Positions 11,278-24,243 of a stretch of 64,000 nucleotides of DNA are shown piece after piece. The DNA lies in the NCBI GenBank assembly GCA_943737045.1, contig CALSFV010000220.1, positions 62,001 to 126,000 of the forward strand, given 5' to 3'. Position 1 is the first letter of the stretch, and each line of letters starts with the position of its first letter. Both the position numbers and the translations under genes were made by a program. This DNA is from Parapristionchus giblindavisi. Its lineage: Eukaryota > Nematoda > Chromadorea > Rhabditida > Diplogasteridae. Under the pieces are notes generated by a model that did not search any database, had not been told where the DNA came from, and was given only the letters and a program-made list of their open reading frames with translations.

Positions 11278-14200
11278 ATGATCCGAGTTATATTCTTCTT
11301 GTCGCTTTCCATAGCAATAACGACCTCCGACTCACCTTTTGACTCGAGGATTCACCTGATCTCCGAACAAGACGGAATGTAAGTCTTTGTATTCATCGAT
11401 TGTTCAATGCATATTTTCACCAAAATTTTGGAGATTCATATTTCTTAGTAGATTTGATACAGTTTTAAGCAAACTTAAGAGACCGGCTCGGTAAGACTCG
11501 AGCATGGTCCGGACATTCGCGAGGACTTTCGATCTGGTCCTCATTACTTTCATCATAGACACATACCGGGGGGAGACCGATGAAAGTAATAGTGAAAATG
11601 CCCTTAGGCTCAAACCCGGCTCACATATGTCGCATAAAATAAAAAATTGAAAAATTCATAACTTTTCAATCGCGATAGCTAGGACTTTTATTTCTTTTTA
11701 TTGGTGAATAACATGTCATGCACTCTTACAAACACAGTTGAGCAGTAATATCATGTCGTTCTGGATATGTTTTTTCGTGTATGATTTTCCGATTTTTCCT
11801 CTTCCATCCTCGTTGAAGAGAGACGGCAAACATTGACATAGTACATATTGTAGCCCTGACACTTCTGTACATGATGGTCACATTCCCTTGGAAATCCAAC
11901 TTTTCTGAAGCATCGAGAATTGCAACTGAATGTGAGATATGTGTAATTTGTAAAAATCGAAAATTAAATTTCTTGTAAATCGCAAGAGTAGTAGGTAGCT
12001 TTATTATGTCATTTTACTTGTAGTGATGTGCCTACACAGAAAAAAATATACTAGTAGACTCAGACTACATTTTTTAAAAATTTTAAAAATAATTATTTTA
12101 TTTTTATTTTTTTCAACCCTGACATTGAGTCGACCGTCAAAGCAAGTTGATTCATAGGGCGGATGGTAGCTGATGCATGTCCGTTTGCGAAAACAACTGC
12201 CACGAAAAGAATCGTCGTTTCGCAGATCTAGAATTTATTTTTTTAATTATCAAACTTGAAAAAATACATGTTTCTTTCACATAAATCGGTTGGAAGGTGG
12301 CGTATGGCAACCAAAGCTGTACCATTGTTATCAGTGGGAGTGAACTGTACTTGAATACCATAATCGTCAGGAATCGCGAACTGATTTTTTTTCAGTCGAC
12401 CCATGATTCTCAACCATGACCCGGGGTTCATGGTTGAGAATAGCTGAGGTCGAAAAATTCATGATGATCCCAGACCAAATACTATTTGGCAATATATCAA
12501 CAGTGAGACAACTTCTAGTTTTCTGGATACCGTAACCCAAACTACAGTAATTGTAAGGCACGCACTTGAATTTTCCGAGAATTTCACCACATTATTATAG
12601 GGTACGGTAACTAGATTACTGTATTTTGGGTTACGGTATCCAGAAAACTAGAAGTTGGCTCACTGTTGATATATTGCCAAATAGTATTTGGTCTGGGATC
12701 ATCATGAATTTTTCGACTTCGGCCATTTTCAACCATGAACCCCGGGTCATGGGTCGACTGAAAAAAAGTTAGTTCGTGATTCCTGACGGTTACGGTAGTG
12801 CAGTACAGTACACTCCTACTGATAACAATGGTACAGCTTTGGTTGCCATACGCCACCTTCCAACCGATTTATGTGAAAGAAACATATAAATATTCAAGTT
12901 TGATAATTAAAAAAATAAATTCTAGATCTGCGAAACGACGATTCTTTTCGTGGCAGTTGTTTTCGCAAACGGACATGCATCAGCTACCATCCGCCCTATG
13001 AATCAACTTGCCTTGACGGTCGACTCAATGTCAGGGTTGAAAAAATAAAAATAAAATAATTATTTTTAAAAATTTTTAAAAATTTAGTCTGAGTCTACTT
13101 GAATATTTTTTCTGTGTAGGTGCATCACTACAAGTAAAAAGGCATAATAAAGCTACCTACTACTCTTGCGATTTACAAGAAATTTAATTTTCGATTTTTG
13201 CAAATTACACATATCTCACATTCAGTTGCAATTCTCGATGCTTCAGAAAAGTTGGATTTCCAAGGGAATGTGACCATCATGTACAGAAGTGTCAGGGCTA
13301 CAATATGTACTATGTCAATGCTTGCCGTCTCTCTTCAACGAGGATGGAAGAGGAAAAATCGGAAAATCATACACGAAAAAACATATCCAGAACGATATGA
13401 AATTACTGCTCAGCTGTGTTTATAAGGGCGCATGACATGTTATTCACCAATAAAAAGAAATAACGCTGCTAGCTATCACGATTGAAAAGTTATGAATTTT
13501 TCAATTTTTTATTTTATGCGACATATGTGAGCCGGGTTTGAGCCTAAGGGCATTTTCACTATAACTTTCATCGGTCTCCCCCCGGTATGTGTCTATGATG
13601 AAAGTATTGAGGGCCAGATCGAAAGTCCTCGCGAATGTCCGGCAGGGGGTCAAAATGCTCGAGTCTTACCGAGCCGGTCTCTTAATGTTATATTAAACGC
13701 ATGATTATAGTGTCTCAAATGGATACCGGGGGGCTCAAACAATTGTTCGGATTAAGTTTGAAGACGAAGGAGAAGATCCCAAGGCAAGACAGTTGCTGCA
13801 CAGTTATTGTGGAGCCGTTAACAGTAGGTTTTGTTGTTTGAAATATATAGTATATCACAGTATTCATTTTGATAATCTGCATAGTGAAAGTTCAGGAATC
13901 ACTTGCATTACAACCGTTGCCTAGGACACTATGGGAAATGGAATGGCCTAATAATATTAATTTTAGTGCAAAGTCTGGAAGCCAATGCGATAGATATGCA
14001 TCAGTTAGACGCTAAAGAGAAGAAGGCTGTAGAAGACGATTTCATTGCGGCTAAGGAGGGCCGACCGATTAAAGGAAACACCATCGTACTCAATTACAAT
14101 GCTAGTTCATCCATGAAGTATGTTGTCGCATAATTATTGCTATTATTGAACATGAATATGCGAAATGCATTTTTATAGATCACGACCTTTTATTAACAGC

Positions 14201-17200
14201 AGATATTTGCAGAGAGAACGGGAAACGGCCGTCGAACATTCTTGTTCATATGTTTGAGACACGACGATTTACAGCTTCTCTTTTTGTTCATGTAAGTACA
14301 AAGATCCAACTTAAGACAAGTTTTACATTTAAAATATTTCCTAACTTTGTATTTGAAGTGTCCTCTATTAGTACATTTTATACATTAAAGAAATAAACGT
14401 ACACTTATGCCTCTCACTCAAGCTTATTATATTTGATGGAAATAAACAAATTGAATAAATAAGTAAATAAAATCATTTTGAAAACAATAACCTGATTTGA
14501 TATGGACGATCTTGAAATTGGGATGTGGTTACTCGGACTAAATTTTTTTTTCATATATTAGCTTTAATATTTCAGACTGATGCGATCGATCAGATCATAG
14601 AGAAAGGTGTCCTCCAATCGAGAGATGACTTCGATCTCATTCATTTCTATCCGAGTCACTGTGACTTTGGCGACAACATTGACACTGTCATTGGCAGTTT
14701 GCTGGTCCCGAAGAACTATACACGAGGAACGATCTATCAAGTAAGAGTTTTGATAGATCAAACATCATGTGTTTTATGTTAAAGGACATTTTTCCTATGC
14801 CAAATATATAATGGCATATGTCAAATGCTCATATTGTAGGCATTTTATGACGATGAAAGAACTGTAATGCTGTTAAAATATGAAACTTGATGAAAAAAAT
14901 GTTCCTGTTTGCCCAATTAATGCCAATTTGCAGACTGCGGACCCCGGAAAAGTTGACGATAACAACATTTACAATTACTACACCATCCCTCGCTGGACTC
15001 TTTATGATCCTAAGAAGGACCAATACATGAACGTATTTGAATGCGAGGATGATGTCAGTTCAATAACGTATATTGCTATTGTAATATAATAATAATAATT
15101 ATTAAAAAAGCATTCATCACAAATGCAAATTCGTGCAGCGAGTTATTGGCCTCTCTTTTTTCTCCCTCAATTAATTGATTCGCTTTCTGCATCTTTAGCA
15201 ATAGCATGAATTTATGATACAATACAATTATACTAATACAATTATAAAATTTTTCGTATTTATTGGGGCTTGTCTCGGCACAGTTTATCAAAAGTTTGAG
15301 CGGTAATAGTTCTAAAAAAGTAAATTAAATATCGTGTTTTGTAGGGAAAGCTTCAGCGATGCTCTTACACGGCGTCACGCGAAACTGATGTATTGAAGGA
15401 CGGAGTTAGTTCATTTTTAAAAATCGCTTACGATTTATCGATTCTTTACTGATCCTTCTACACCTATTTCCTATTTGCATCCTCTCCCTCTCCATGGTCT
15501 CTTCCACCACTATTTAATCCCTCTCATAATATTACTTTGTTTATCCCTAATTCTCAACTCATCTTTGATCGATGATTATTATTCAGTGTACCGTAGTCAA
15601 CTTCACAGAGTGTGAAAATGTCAAGACTCCGTTGTTCCTCAACCAGATCAAGAGAACCGTTGGAGAGACTACTATTGATACTTCATACAATAAGGTATTA
15701 ATTTCTCAATTTGACGCTAAATTTTCGAGACTCGTTTACCTTGATCATAAAAATTTCTGATAAAAGCCGGTAAATATTAGTAATATTCGACCAAATTTCA
15801 CTTGAAGAAAGTATTATTGTGAACCCTCTTCAAAGTATGAGTGGCAATCATACTTCTAGTTATGAGATTACGAACACTCGGTGCCGTTGCTTTCATTGTG
15901 TAGAATTCAGTCATTATGACCTGTTATGGTTACCTACGATACGGCGAAATAATCGCGCTATGACGCTGGTCTTACAAGGGGATGGTCGCAACTGGTGCTG
16001 GTCATATGAGATGGCAATAACATGACTAGGATCAGTTTTCGATGCTGATTACGAATCCGTTTTCAGAAAGTGCCTAATCGACCTGATTTTCGAGGAAATC
16101 GGTATTGAAATTTGGCTTGTTAATTCGAAAAGTCGTGTAGTTTCCTTCACAAACTATCTGGATTGCGTCGGAAGGATCCGGCAATGTAAGGTAAAGTATT
16201 GCGAGATTTTATAGATGAGTTTACCAGCCCACCCGGACGGTTTGCGCGGGAACCCACACCAATTTCCTAATTAAAATATCGATTTCCTTGAAAATCAGGT
16301 CGATTAGGCACTTTCTGAAAACGGATTCGTAATCAGCATCGAAAACTGATCCTAGTCATGTTATTGCCATCTCATGTGGCCAGGACCAGTTGCGACCATC
16401 CCCTTGTTATTTTGCTATCCATGATTGGTGCTCACAGCTCAGCAATATTGGCTTGTGATAGTTGAAATTGCGCATATGGGAAATGGGTCTTCTGTGATAG
16501 CAATAATTGCTACAGCATCTTGTACTCTATGGCCATAGAAAAACGTGTTCATTTTCTGTAAGGTGATGATAGACAATATTCCGAAAGATTGATTATGTAT
16601 GAGCATGCCTTTTGTTCCTGCAATTTCATACCCTGACTGGCACTGTGCACTGTACGCGAAAATGTGCTAGATGATCCTCATCTCTACCCTTCACGTTTTC
16701 TTTGTTTAAAATATAGGAAACATGTCCCAATGTCCCGAAATTATTTATGCGGATTCTTTCTTCCCTTTCTGTTCCAAAGAAGTAGAATGTTGCGAGAAGT
16801 GGGAAAAATACTGCTTGTGCTCAAGGACATTATTTCAAATAATAAGTGTTATCTTTTTTCTTATAAAATATTTTTAAAAATGTAATAAATATATGGTATG
16901 AAAAAGTGAAATACTTATTAGACAATTTGGTATAATAATGCTTTTAAAATGATAGATTTATTTGCTCACTAAGCACAAAATAGGCAGCTATTTTCAGGTG
17001 CAACTAAGTGGACAAAATGTGACTATCTTTGTGATCATGACATTCACAACAGAGGACCCAAGCGACATTGTGAGTTGAAAAATAAACAATATTGGAAATT
17101 TAAATATCTTCATTTTTACAGATCTTCCACAATTATCCCCTCAACATGAACAATTCGTCGAGTCATTCCATATGCACTCCTTGTGGAAAGAGCTCTGACG

Positions 17201-17454
17201 AAGATACATCAGCTACCATAACATCCCGGGGAACGTTTTCATTACTCAAAGGTGCAACAGAGAACATATCTACACCACAGCTTCCCGGAGCTCCCCAAGC
17301 ACTCAATGCCTGCCCCGATAGTTCTTGCCTGCACATCCACGCATTATCGATTGGCTGTGGAGGGATAGCACTTCTGGCGGGAATCTATCTTATCGTGAAC
17401 GGAAGACGTCGCCATCACAGTATCGAAGAAGAAGAAGAGAAGTTCACAGAGTGA
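11278..17454 (+). CDS. Type I membrane protein, 426 residues, unknown family
   Basis: Ten exons keep frame: 11278-11378, 13711-13823, 13967-14117, 14213-14291, 14576-14740, 14934-15032, 15345-15404, 15587-15694, 16998-17069 and 17122-17454. The start gives a signal peptide (MIRVIFFLSLSIAITTSDS). The extracellular part has paired cysteines and N-glycosylation sequons (NYT, NFT, NVT, NSS, NIS). A single TM segment lies at about residues 390-409 (ALSIGCGGIALLAGIYLIVN), followed by a stop-transfer RRRHH and an acidic tail with five glutamates in a row. I do not recognise the family; its job at the cell surface is open. Introns 1 and 8 contain transposable elements. The acceptor of exon 3 is the least certain choice: an upstream acceptor keeps frame for a while but then meets a stop. 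A polyadenylation-like AATAAA follows near 17473. Confidence 0.75.
11479..13681. mobile_element. 2.2 kb foldback element with about 1 kb inverted arms, TTAA duplication
   Basis: The left arm (about 11479-12545) reads in reverse complement as the right arm (about 12625-13681) with only scattered differences. The ends are GAGACCGGCTCGG and its complement, and both are flanked by TTAA (11475-11478 and 13682-13685), a target-site duplication typical of piggyBac-type insertion. The loop is under 100 bases. Mirror-image open frames in the arms (12152-12361 and 12798-13001) are not a transposase. The element sits in intron 1 of the membrane protein gene, so transcription through it would form a long hairpin. 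Confidence 0.85.
15975..16406. mobile_element. 432 bp inverted-repeat element, TTA duplication (copy 1)
   Basis: The element starts CAAGGGGATGGTCGCAACTGG and ends with the complement. The flanks are TTA at 15972-15974 and 16407-16409. Inverted arms extend for about 180 bases. It is in the intron before the exon at 16998. A second copy of exactly the same length lies at 32006-32437. A three-base TWA duplication is typical of PIF/Harbinger elements; that assignment is inferred, since no transposase is present. Confidence 0.85.
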
Positions 17455-18452
17455 ACGAATAGCCAATAACTAAATAAACCTTGTTTTTTATAAGCCTGAA
17501 ACTTCGAAATCGGTGTAAACATACACGTAAATGCTTAAACTCATTATTTTCATTAGCCGCTTGAATTTTTTTAAAAATTTGTTAAATTTGACGTTCTTCT
17601 CATCAGTACAATATTTAATTTACAAACTTAATTCAAATCACAACTAGTCGATCTTTGAGTTTTTCTGTCATTGCTGTTTTATATTCCTGTTGATGATGTT
17701 TAACATGTCGAATATCAATAAAGTTTGGTGCGTATAATTGCAGGAATGGCAGTCATTTTTGATCAGATCGGATTTAGCCATTTGACAATTCGCCTATTTA
17801 TTCATTGAAATATTGATAAAGAATCGCTATTCGAATTGATAATCATAGGGGTGCAAGGGGATAAGCGTGAAAGTAATAGATTATGTACATAAAATTATGG
17901 TATTTTACAGCCTGTGAACTTATTTGTATGAATATTCTTTGATAAAATCAGATTTGGCCGTTTAATAATGTGTCCATTTAGTCTGATATTTATTTACGAC
18001 TATATCCCCATATTCAATGATTGAAACAGTGACGCATTTTTTTTTTCTAATACAAATACTCGATATCTATAAATATTTTAAATCGGATATTGGTGAGAAA
18101 AAATTTCTTTATTGCGAAAAGTGAAAATAACCTTATTATGCAATCTCCATATACAAAGGGCAAAAGCTCGAACAAAAAGATGGGAGTTTGGAAATGGGTT
18201 ATTTGAGGATTAAAACGTCATAAGACTACATTAAAGAAGTGAATGAATGGTAGAGGAATGACATTTGGACTTGTAGAATGAAAACAAGGTATTATCTTTC
18301 ACATAGGATAGAGATCATAATAGAATGAGAAGGCAAAGTCAAGAGTAATTGGGAACGCTAAAACTATACAGTGATCTTACTACATGTAGTGATACTGACT
18401 CGGATATTAATGATGTATGTCAACAAAAAACAGTTTCAACACGAATATACCG
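17455..18452. other. Convergent 3' intergenic region
   Basis: This lies between the ends of the plus-strand membrane protein and the minus-strand zinc-finger gene. It contains AATAAA-type signals near 17473 and 17717. I see no gene. Confidence 0.6.
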
Positions 18453-20236
18453 CTAAAAGATATTATTATTGTTGCTGAAGTTATTGTTATTGTTATTATT
18501 TATATTATAATTAATGAAGTTGACAGTAGTGAGAGCACTTGTCTGGCGATTGGCCCGCTTGTTCGGCTTAGGAGGCATGTTGATATCAAGACGACGTTTT
18601 CGCTGAAAATATAGCACAAATGGTGGTTTGCAATGTTAGTTATGCAATTATGACTAAATATAGTACCGTATCTCGATTCATGGCATCTCGGATCTCATTC
18701 GCCTCGGCAGTCTCAATGACTACTGCTGTATTATTACAACCCGTCGTATTCTGAAAATTAAAAAAAATATTAGAAAAAAATGACGATGACACGACAGCGC
18801 GGCTGCAGCTTACATTGGCTAAGTGAAGCCTGAGATGATTGGCATTCTGGAAGCTGGCAGAGCAGTTGAAGCACTTAAAGTAGTGTAGTTTGCATGAATG
18901 CGAGGATTGAAGATGAGCAGAGAGGTAGAAGAACGTAGCAAATTGCTGCTGAAATGCTTATCGAATTAGCATTTGAAACAAGAGGTTTACGAGGGAACCT
19001 TAATCATGCTCAAGACCGTATCTGATAATTTTCTTCCTCTTGACACTGGTTAATTACGAACCTTACAATCCGGACAATAGACCTTGTTGAACATTCGAAT
19101 GAAGGATGCAGTCTGAGCGGTGAGTTCAGGTGTTGTATGGAGCTTGCATTCCTGAAAGATGATTTGCATTTTTTATAGAATTATAGCGAAACTATAATCA
19201 AAGAACTATAATCAATAAATAAGTTGAAAGTTTTGAACGATAGAGCAAGAAGTGATTGTTTCCGAACAACTACCTTAAGCTAAGAGATTCAGATCGTGGG
19301 ACACTCACTGACGACTATGGAACTCACAATGTCATAGTGATTGAGGAGCTCACGATTGGTATAGTAAAAGCCATGGGCACAGCTCGTGCACTTATATGGA
19401 GCCAGCTGAATATACTTTATAATAATAGATAAATGTGATACATGTGGTTACAATTACGAAGCACTATGAAAGCAATACGGCTCAATAATTTTCTTTTTTT
19501 CCCCACTCATTAGCTAACATAAAATCTTATAATGCATCATACGAATCAGGGACATTTTTCCTTTTTAGTTTGTTTTTAGGGTATTTTTTTCGAAAAATAA
19601 TTTAATAAATATGTTTTTCGCACAACGATGATACATATAGAATGAATTATTGATTAGACTTCAAATGAACAATAAGTTATATTTCATTTATCTGTACCCT
19701 GATTTATGCCCCGAACGTACCCTCTTGAACAATTCTTCATGATAAATACGACGATGGTTTATCCAGTCACTGCAGGGATAAACAGCAGAACACAATTCAC
19801 ACATCTGGAATGTAGATCCATAATGGATAAACACTCATCATATAGAAGAGCCCAACGACTACCCAAATGTGAAAATATGATTGTAGTGGTTAATGAAAAC
19901 ATTTAGCAGGCGAAGATAAGGTGTACCTCACTTCCAGACGGAATAATATTATGATTTCGAGGGATTCCAAGGTCATCCATCATACTGTCATCTGAATCAG
20001 TAGACGAAGTTCGGTAGTATACACAAAATGCTTTAATGTATCCTTTTAATTTCAGCAATAACAAAAAGTTCATTTAAAAAATGTTGGAATGGCCAATTAT
20101 ATTTACTAGAGAAGAGAAAAGCCGCATCGGAAAGAACATCAGGGAAGGTGACCGGGCCTTGTAGTGAGTCGACCTGTATCGTATCGACGTCTTCTTGCCC
20201 CATATGATCATCCATGGACCATAACAACGAGGTCAT
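18453..20236 (-). CDS. C2H2 zinc-finger protein, 271 residues
   Basis: Eight exons keep frame: 20236-20107, 19991-19927, 19804-19721, 19405-19328, 19151-19062, 18948-18814, 18750-18667 and 18602-18453. An acidic N-terminus (MDDHMGQEDVD) precedes four finger-like units: MCELCSAVYPCSDWINHRRI (full C2H2, residues about 66-86), YKCTSCAHGFYYTNRELLNH, a CPDCKQQF...HLQSSH unit split by an intron, and FKCFNCSASFQNANHLRLH. The second and fourth have non-standard spacing at the last zinc ligand. The C-terminus has a basic RKRRLDINMPPKPNKRANR segment, likely a nuclear signal, and ends in asparagine runs encoded by an ATT/GTT-type microsatellite. It is probably a nuclear DNA-binding protein. The start could be the ATG at 20236 or at 20215. 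Confidence 0.75.
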
Positions 20237-21182
20237 CCTTAACAACAATTAGTCGAAATAGACATACACTTGAGTTAAAGCAAAGCAAAGACCTTGTCAC
20301 AAACGTGACCAATGTGAAAGAGAAAGGAAGAGAAATGTGTACACATAGTTCTGTCTTTCTCGTCAAAGGAGTTATTCACACTACGTACGTACCAAATAAT
20401 TCGTTTGAATGATGTGAAATTTTGAATTAATTTAATTATTTGGTTTTTCTATCTAGTCTTCATTAAAGTAATATTTACATGCATATAATTAACTAAAGCT
20501 TCTTTATGCATTTATTGAAATGTGATGGTTTTACGGAACATTTTACTTTTTCATTCAATTGTTTTGCCTCATGTGACTGCAGAATATTTATTCGAGCTCT
20601 TTATTTTTCAATAACCAAAAACCGAAATAAATGGTTTGTGTGTCCTGAATTGAGTTTTTTGGAACTTTATGTTGTTCAAAATTTTTAAATAGTAATTGAT
20701 GCTAGCAAATAGACTCATGAAACGGGCAAGATAATATAAATAAGGTCTCTCCGAGCACATTTTTCTTTTGCGGTATTGTTGTGATTCCTCATCGTTTCTC
20801 AATTCAGCATCGATACGTGTACTAAGTTTTAAAATATCAATTGAAAATGTTGCTGATTATTCAGAAAAAAAGTTTTGTCGAAAATTGTCTTTCCGGACAT
20901 ATAGCGTCCCGATCGATCGCACTCTCCTAAGGCCCTTTTGATTTATGCCCTCTCTCTCTCCATCTCTCTCTCTCTATCTCTATCTCTTCCTCTCCCCCTC
21001 TCCCATTCTATCTACCCCCACCCCTCTCTTACTCTCTCTCTCTCACTCTCATCCTTCCATCCCTTTCCCGCTTTCCTTTCTCTCTACCACTGACATATCC
21101 ATTTTCTTATTTATCGAACATCAAATGTTCCACAAAATTTCAATAGAAACAATAATATTTAATCAAAATACGTATATGAAAT
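20237..21182. other. Intergenic region with CT-rich tract (20945-21085)
   Basis: This contains the upstream region of the zinc-finger gene and the 3' flank of the channel gene. A CTCTCT-rich tract of about 140 bases lies at 20945-21085. The frames on it are low complexity. No gene is recognised. Confidence 0.55.
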
Positions 21183-24100
21183 CTATTCATCAAAACTCAT
21201 AATGTATATGAAGCTTATCATATTAAGAGATTGGAAAATAGCCATGAAAATAAGATTAGCTGGTCGATACTTCTTAAATGAAACAGGTATCCATTTCAGC
21301 CAAACGGGAATGGTTTTATCCTCTCGCGATTCGATACTTGACCTGTAATTTACATGTTATCCGAAGTTTATTTTAATAACAACATCACGGTTAATCTTTT
21401 AAAAAACAATCATAATTTATATTTGGATAACTATCATATTAATATAGTCCTTTTCTCCAAATTGTCTTACATGATCTTTGTCCGAATTTTGCGATATTTA
21501 GGGTACAAGAAGTGTGGATGAATGATTACGGTGAGCACTGAAGTTGCCATCAGACTGATGTGAACGGTCAAAAATTTGGCTGAAAACATATACAACTATA
21601 CACGGGCTATAAAAAATAAGACTTACCGATTATCGGGAAAACATCCGTTTTAGGCATATGTTCAGCGACGATTTCCAGCATGAGAGTCATGGTCATCAGT
21701 GAAGTTATACCGAGGCTCAGCTGCAAGTTTTGGGTTTCACTAATGAAAAAAAATCTTTGAATAACGAAGACTAATATTTAAATCTCTCCGTGATGCCTTA
21801 GTTTTTGGAAAATGAAAGACTAGCTGAACCTCAATAATGAATTCATTGTGGACCGAAGTATGTCTTCCGAAGATGCCAATTATCGTTAGTGTGGTCATAA
21901 TAAATGTAGGAAGAATGATCATTACTATATAGAATTTAGGCTTTCGCTTTAGTCGGAATTTGTATACCATCTGAATTTGTATACATATATTGTGAACAGG
22001 AAATATTGATTAATTTAAAAAAAATCTTATTATAACATACCCGATCTATTGAACCGTTATAATTTCTGTGTTTATTTGTGATGTCGACAACATCCCATTC
22101 TCCATTTCCCTTAATCGAATTAATCATTCATATTCAAGATTCAAGTTAGCATCAGAATATCTTTTACCAGCTCGAGCATATGATTCTCCACTAGACCTCT
22201 GGCTATAGTGGATGTGATTGTTGGCTCATTCAGATTATATGTGCGTCTTAGAAGGATCAATGGACATGTTTGGATATCGAAGGGGAAATCATTGGTCTAA
22301 AAGGTCTAAAAGTTGTATGGCATCGATATGGTAAAAAGCTTTAAATGAGCAAAACTCGAAGAAAAAACCATTATCAATAAAACTCGATAAGCATTTCTTT
22401 CTTGTAGTTTACATACCTTGAGTCGACAAACACTATCGATCGTTTGATGTGTATAAAAATGCAAGTAACCAGAGCTATTTACAAGAACATTTCTTTGTTG
22501 ATTCGAGCTCATTCCGGTTAATTGCTCCTTTCCAATTACGCTGTAAGTATGGATTAGACAACTTCCCAGGAAGTTGCATGGAATTAAATCGCGCGGTCTC
22601 ATAAAATATATTAAGGAACCTAGAATTATGTATTAGCAGTATGTAAGTGTGAACTCACTCATTAGCAATAACAATCTCAGGGTTCCAAACAGCGTCTCGA
22701 GTTAGGTAGATATGATCAATTCCACCATAGTTTGAAATATTCCACTTCAGACGAGAGTCGTACCAAATCTGTCAAGAAAAAGATATAAGGTGAATGCATA
22801 AGTAACGCTCGTTTTTTCCGTTTTGACTTACTAGTCTCGTTCTTACACTGTTGTTATTGCCAGCATCCATCCTATTTTTTTACATTCGAGAGAAGTCCAT
22901 CGAGTATCCTGCGGATGTTTCCGATTCAGTGTCCTCCCAGCGAGAATGTCGCACAATTTTGCTCACGACAGAATTCGCATTCGCAGCGTGATTCTGTTCC
23001 TCTTTTGCTCTGGCTTCAAACGCCTCGACATACAACTTCGCCTAGCAGAGGTGCCCCCCCCCCCACACATTTCACTCACGTAACAATGGTGAGAAAGTGA
23101 GTCATCAAATTCAAGAAACAGGACTTTTTCCATTGAAGATGAAGACCGACCCGGTAAAAGGAGCGAAGGAGACAGCGCGTCGGTCAGCATGAACAGTAAG
23201 CATATGCCCCCAAACACGTTTTGCACCGCAAAAAGTGATCTGGTGGTAAGTGCGAGGAGTCGAGTACTGGGAACTCCTCCTGGAGGGTAGGACTATCACG
23301 GCACAAGTCTACGCTCTCAGCTGCGGAAGCTATGACTCCGCCTCGAACAATCACGTGGGAAGGATGTTCGGATCTACTTCCAACATGACAACGCTCGACC
23401 CATACCAATAGAACGACCAGGGATTAGCGGGTTATGGAAGGACGGACTATCCTCGCCCCACCCTCCGTACTCACCCGACCTCCTTCTGATTATCACCTAT
23501 TCTCGACACTCGGACACTTCCTCAAAGGGCAGAGCTTCAAAGTCCGAGCAATTAAAATAAGAAACATTTTATATAAATATTCACTTTAACTACTTCTACT
23601 GGGCAAATAACAAACATCTATCTATGTTCCTTTGCATAGCCTTTTAGCATGTACAAAACGGCCATATAAGTTTGCATATCGCAAGATGATTGAACCACAT
23701 TGAATATATTTTAATATTCATTTAATATACTTAAAAGTATATTAAATGAATGTTACTTACAATTCGGAGAAGAACTATTAGATGGATGACCTCCTCCATT
23801 TGATCCTAGTATTAGATATCTTATATGATGCTAGTCGTTTTGAGTGCACTCACCAATCGAACAATCCTCGCGTAGGTCAGTGAGACCTCAGTAGGTGTGT
23901 TGTACAATTCTGAAGGGATTATCGATGTCATGTATTATACTTAAAATATTTTCCTCTTTGCCACGACTATTTTTGCGGCTTTATTATATAAAAAAAATCG
24001 ATGTAAAAAAATTCCGCACTGCTATGATTAACATTATGTTAATCTCGTACCTCGCTGATGATACGGTGGTAGGTCAGGGCTATAATGAGTGAATAACTTT

Positions 24101-24243
24101 TCATGTAGCCGATCATTGTGGTGGTTGAAGAACGAGAAACTATTATCTGAATTTAGATTTTGTCCAGGTAGTAACAGCGTAAGCTCACTGAATGACAAAA
24201 CCGCTGTGATGGTGAAGAATAGATGAAGAATGTTGTGATACAT
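21183..24243 (-). CDS. Cys-loop ligand-gated ion channel subunit, nicotinic type, 409 residues
   Basis: Eleven exons keep frame: 24243-24051, 23909-23854, 23805-23761, 22768-22659, 22540-22417, 22296-22168, 22109-22041, 21970-21830, 21720-21627, 21579-21471 and 21342-21183. A signal peptide leads into RLHEKLFTHYSPDLPPY, typical of receptor subunit N-termini. IWYDSRLKWN and VWNPEIVIAN match the ligand-binding domain. The Cys-loop is CRLKTNDFPFDIQTC with exactly 13 residues between cysteines (about 173 and 187). TM1 contains IVMIILPTFIMTTL, TM2 is LSLGITSLMTMTLMLEIVAE, and TM3 follows. No vicinal cysteine pair is seen in loop C, so it is a non-alpha subunit. The M3-M4 loop is very short, and the last hydrophobic segment (NLIFMAIFQSLNMISF) would have to serve as TM4 just before the stop. 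The residue before TM2 departs from the usual Glu-Lys pair, so ion selectivity is uncertain. Intron 3 contains a mariner relic. Confidence 0.85.
22915..23545 (+). pseudogene. Degenerate mariner transposase in channel intron
   Basis: In shifting plus-strand frames the DNA still encodes mariner-like blocks: an N-terminal IRSVILFLFCSGF-like stretch, FFHxEDEDRPGKRSEGD, VRIYFQHDNARP and HPPYSPDL followed by DYHLFSTLGHFLKG. HDNARPH and HPPYSPDLAPSDYHLF are hallmark catalytic-core motifs of mariner transposases. Frameshifts and stops break it, so it is inactive. It lies antisense to the channel gene in the intron between the exons at 23761 and 22768. I could not locate the terminal repeats. Confidence 0.75.

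Noticed and set aside
12152..13001. Two frames sharing TMVQLWLPYATFQPIY
   Set aside because: They are the same sequence in the two arms of the foldback element, with no transposase features.
13883..13966. Alternative third exon of the membrane protein starting MKVQESLALQ
   Set aside because: It has no usable donor before a stop; the ttttag acceptor at 13966 gives a longer open path.
22832..22870. Candidate channel exon MDAGNNNSVRTRL
   Set aside because: The acceptor phase would bring a stop, and joining the exons at 23761 and 22768 directly gives the expected channel sequence.
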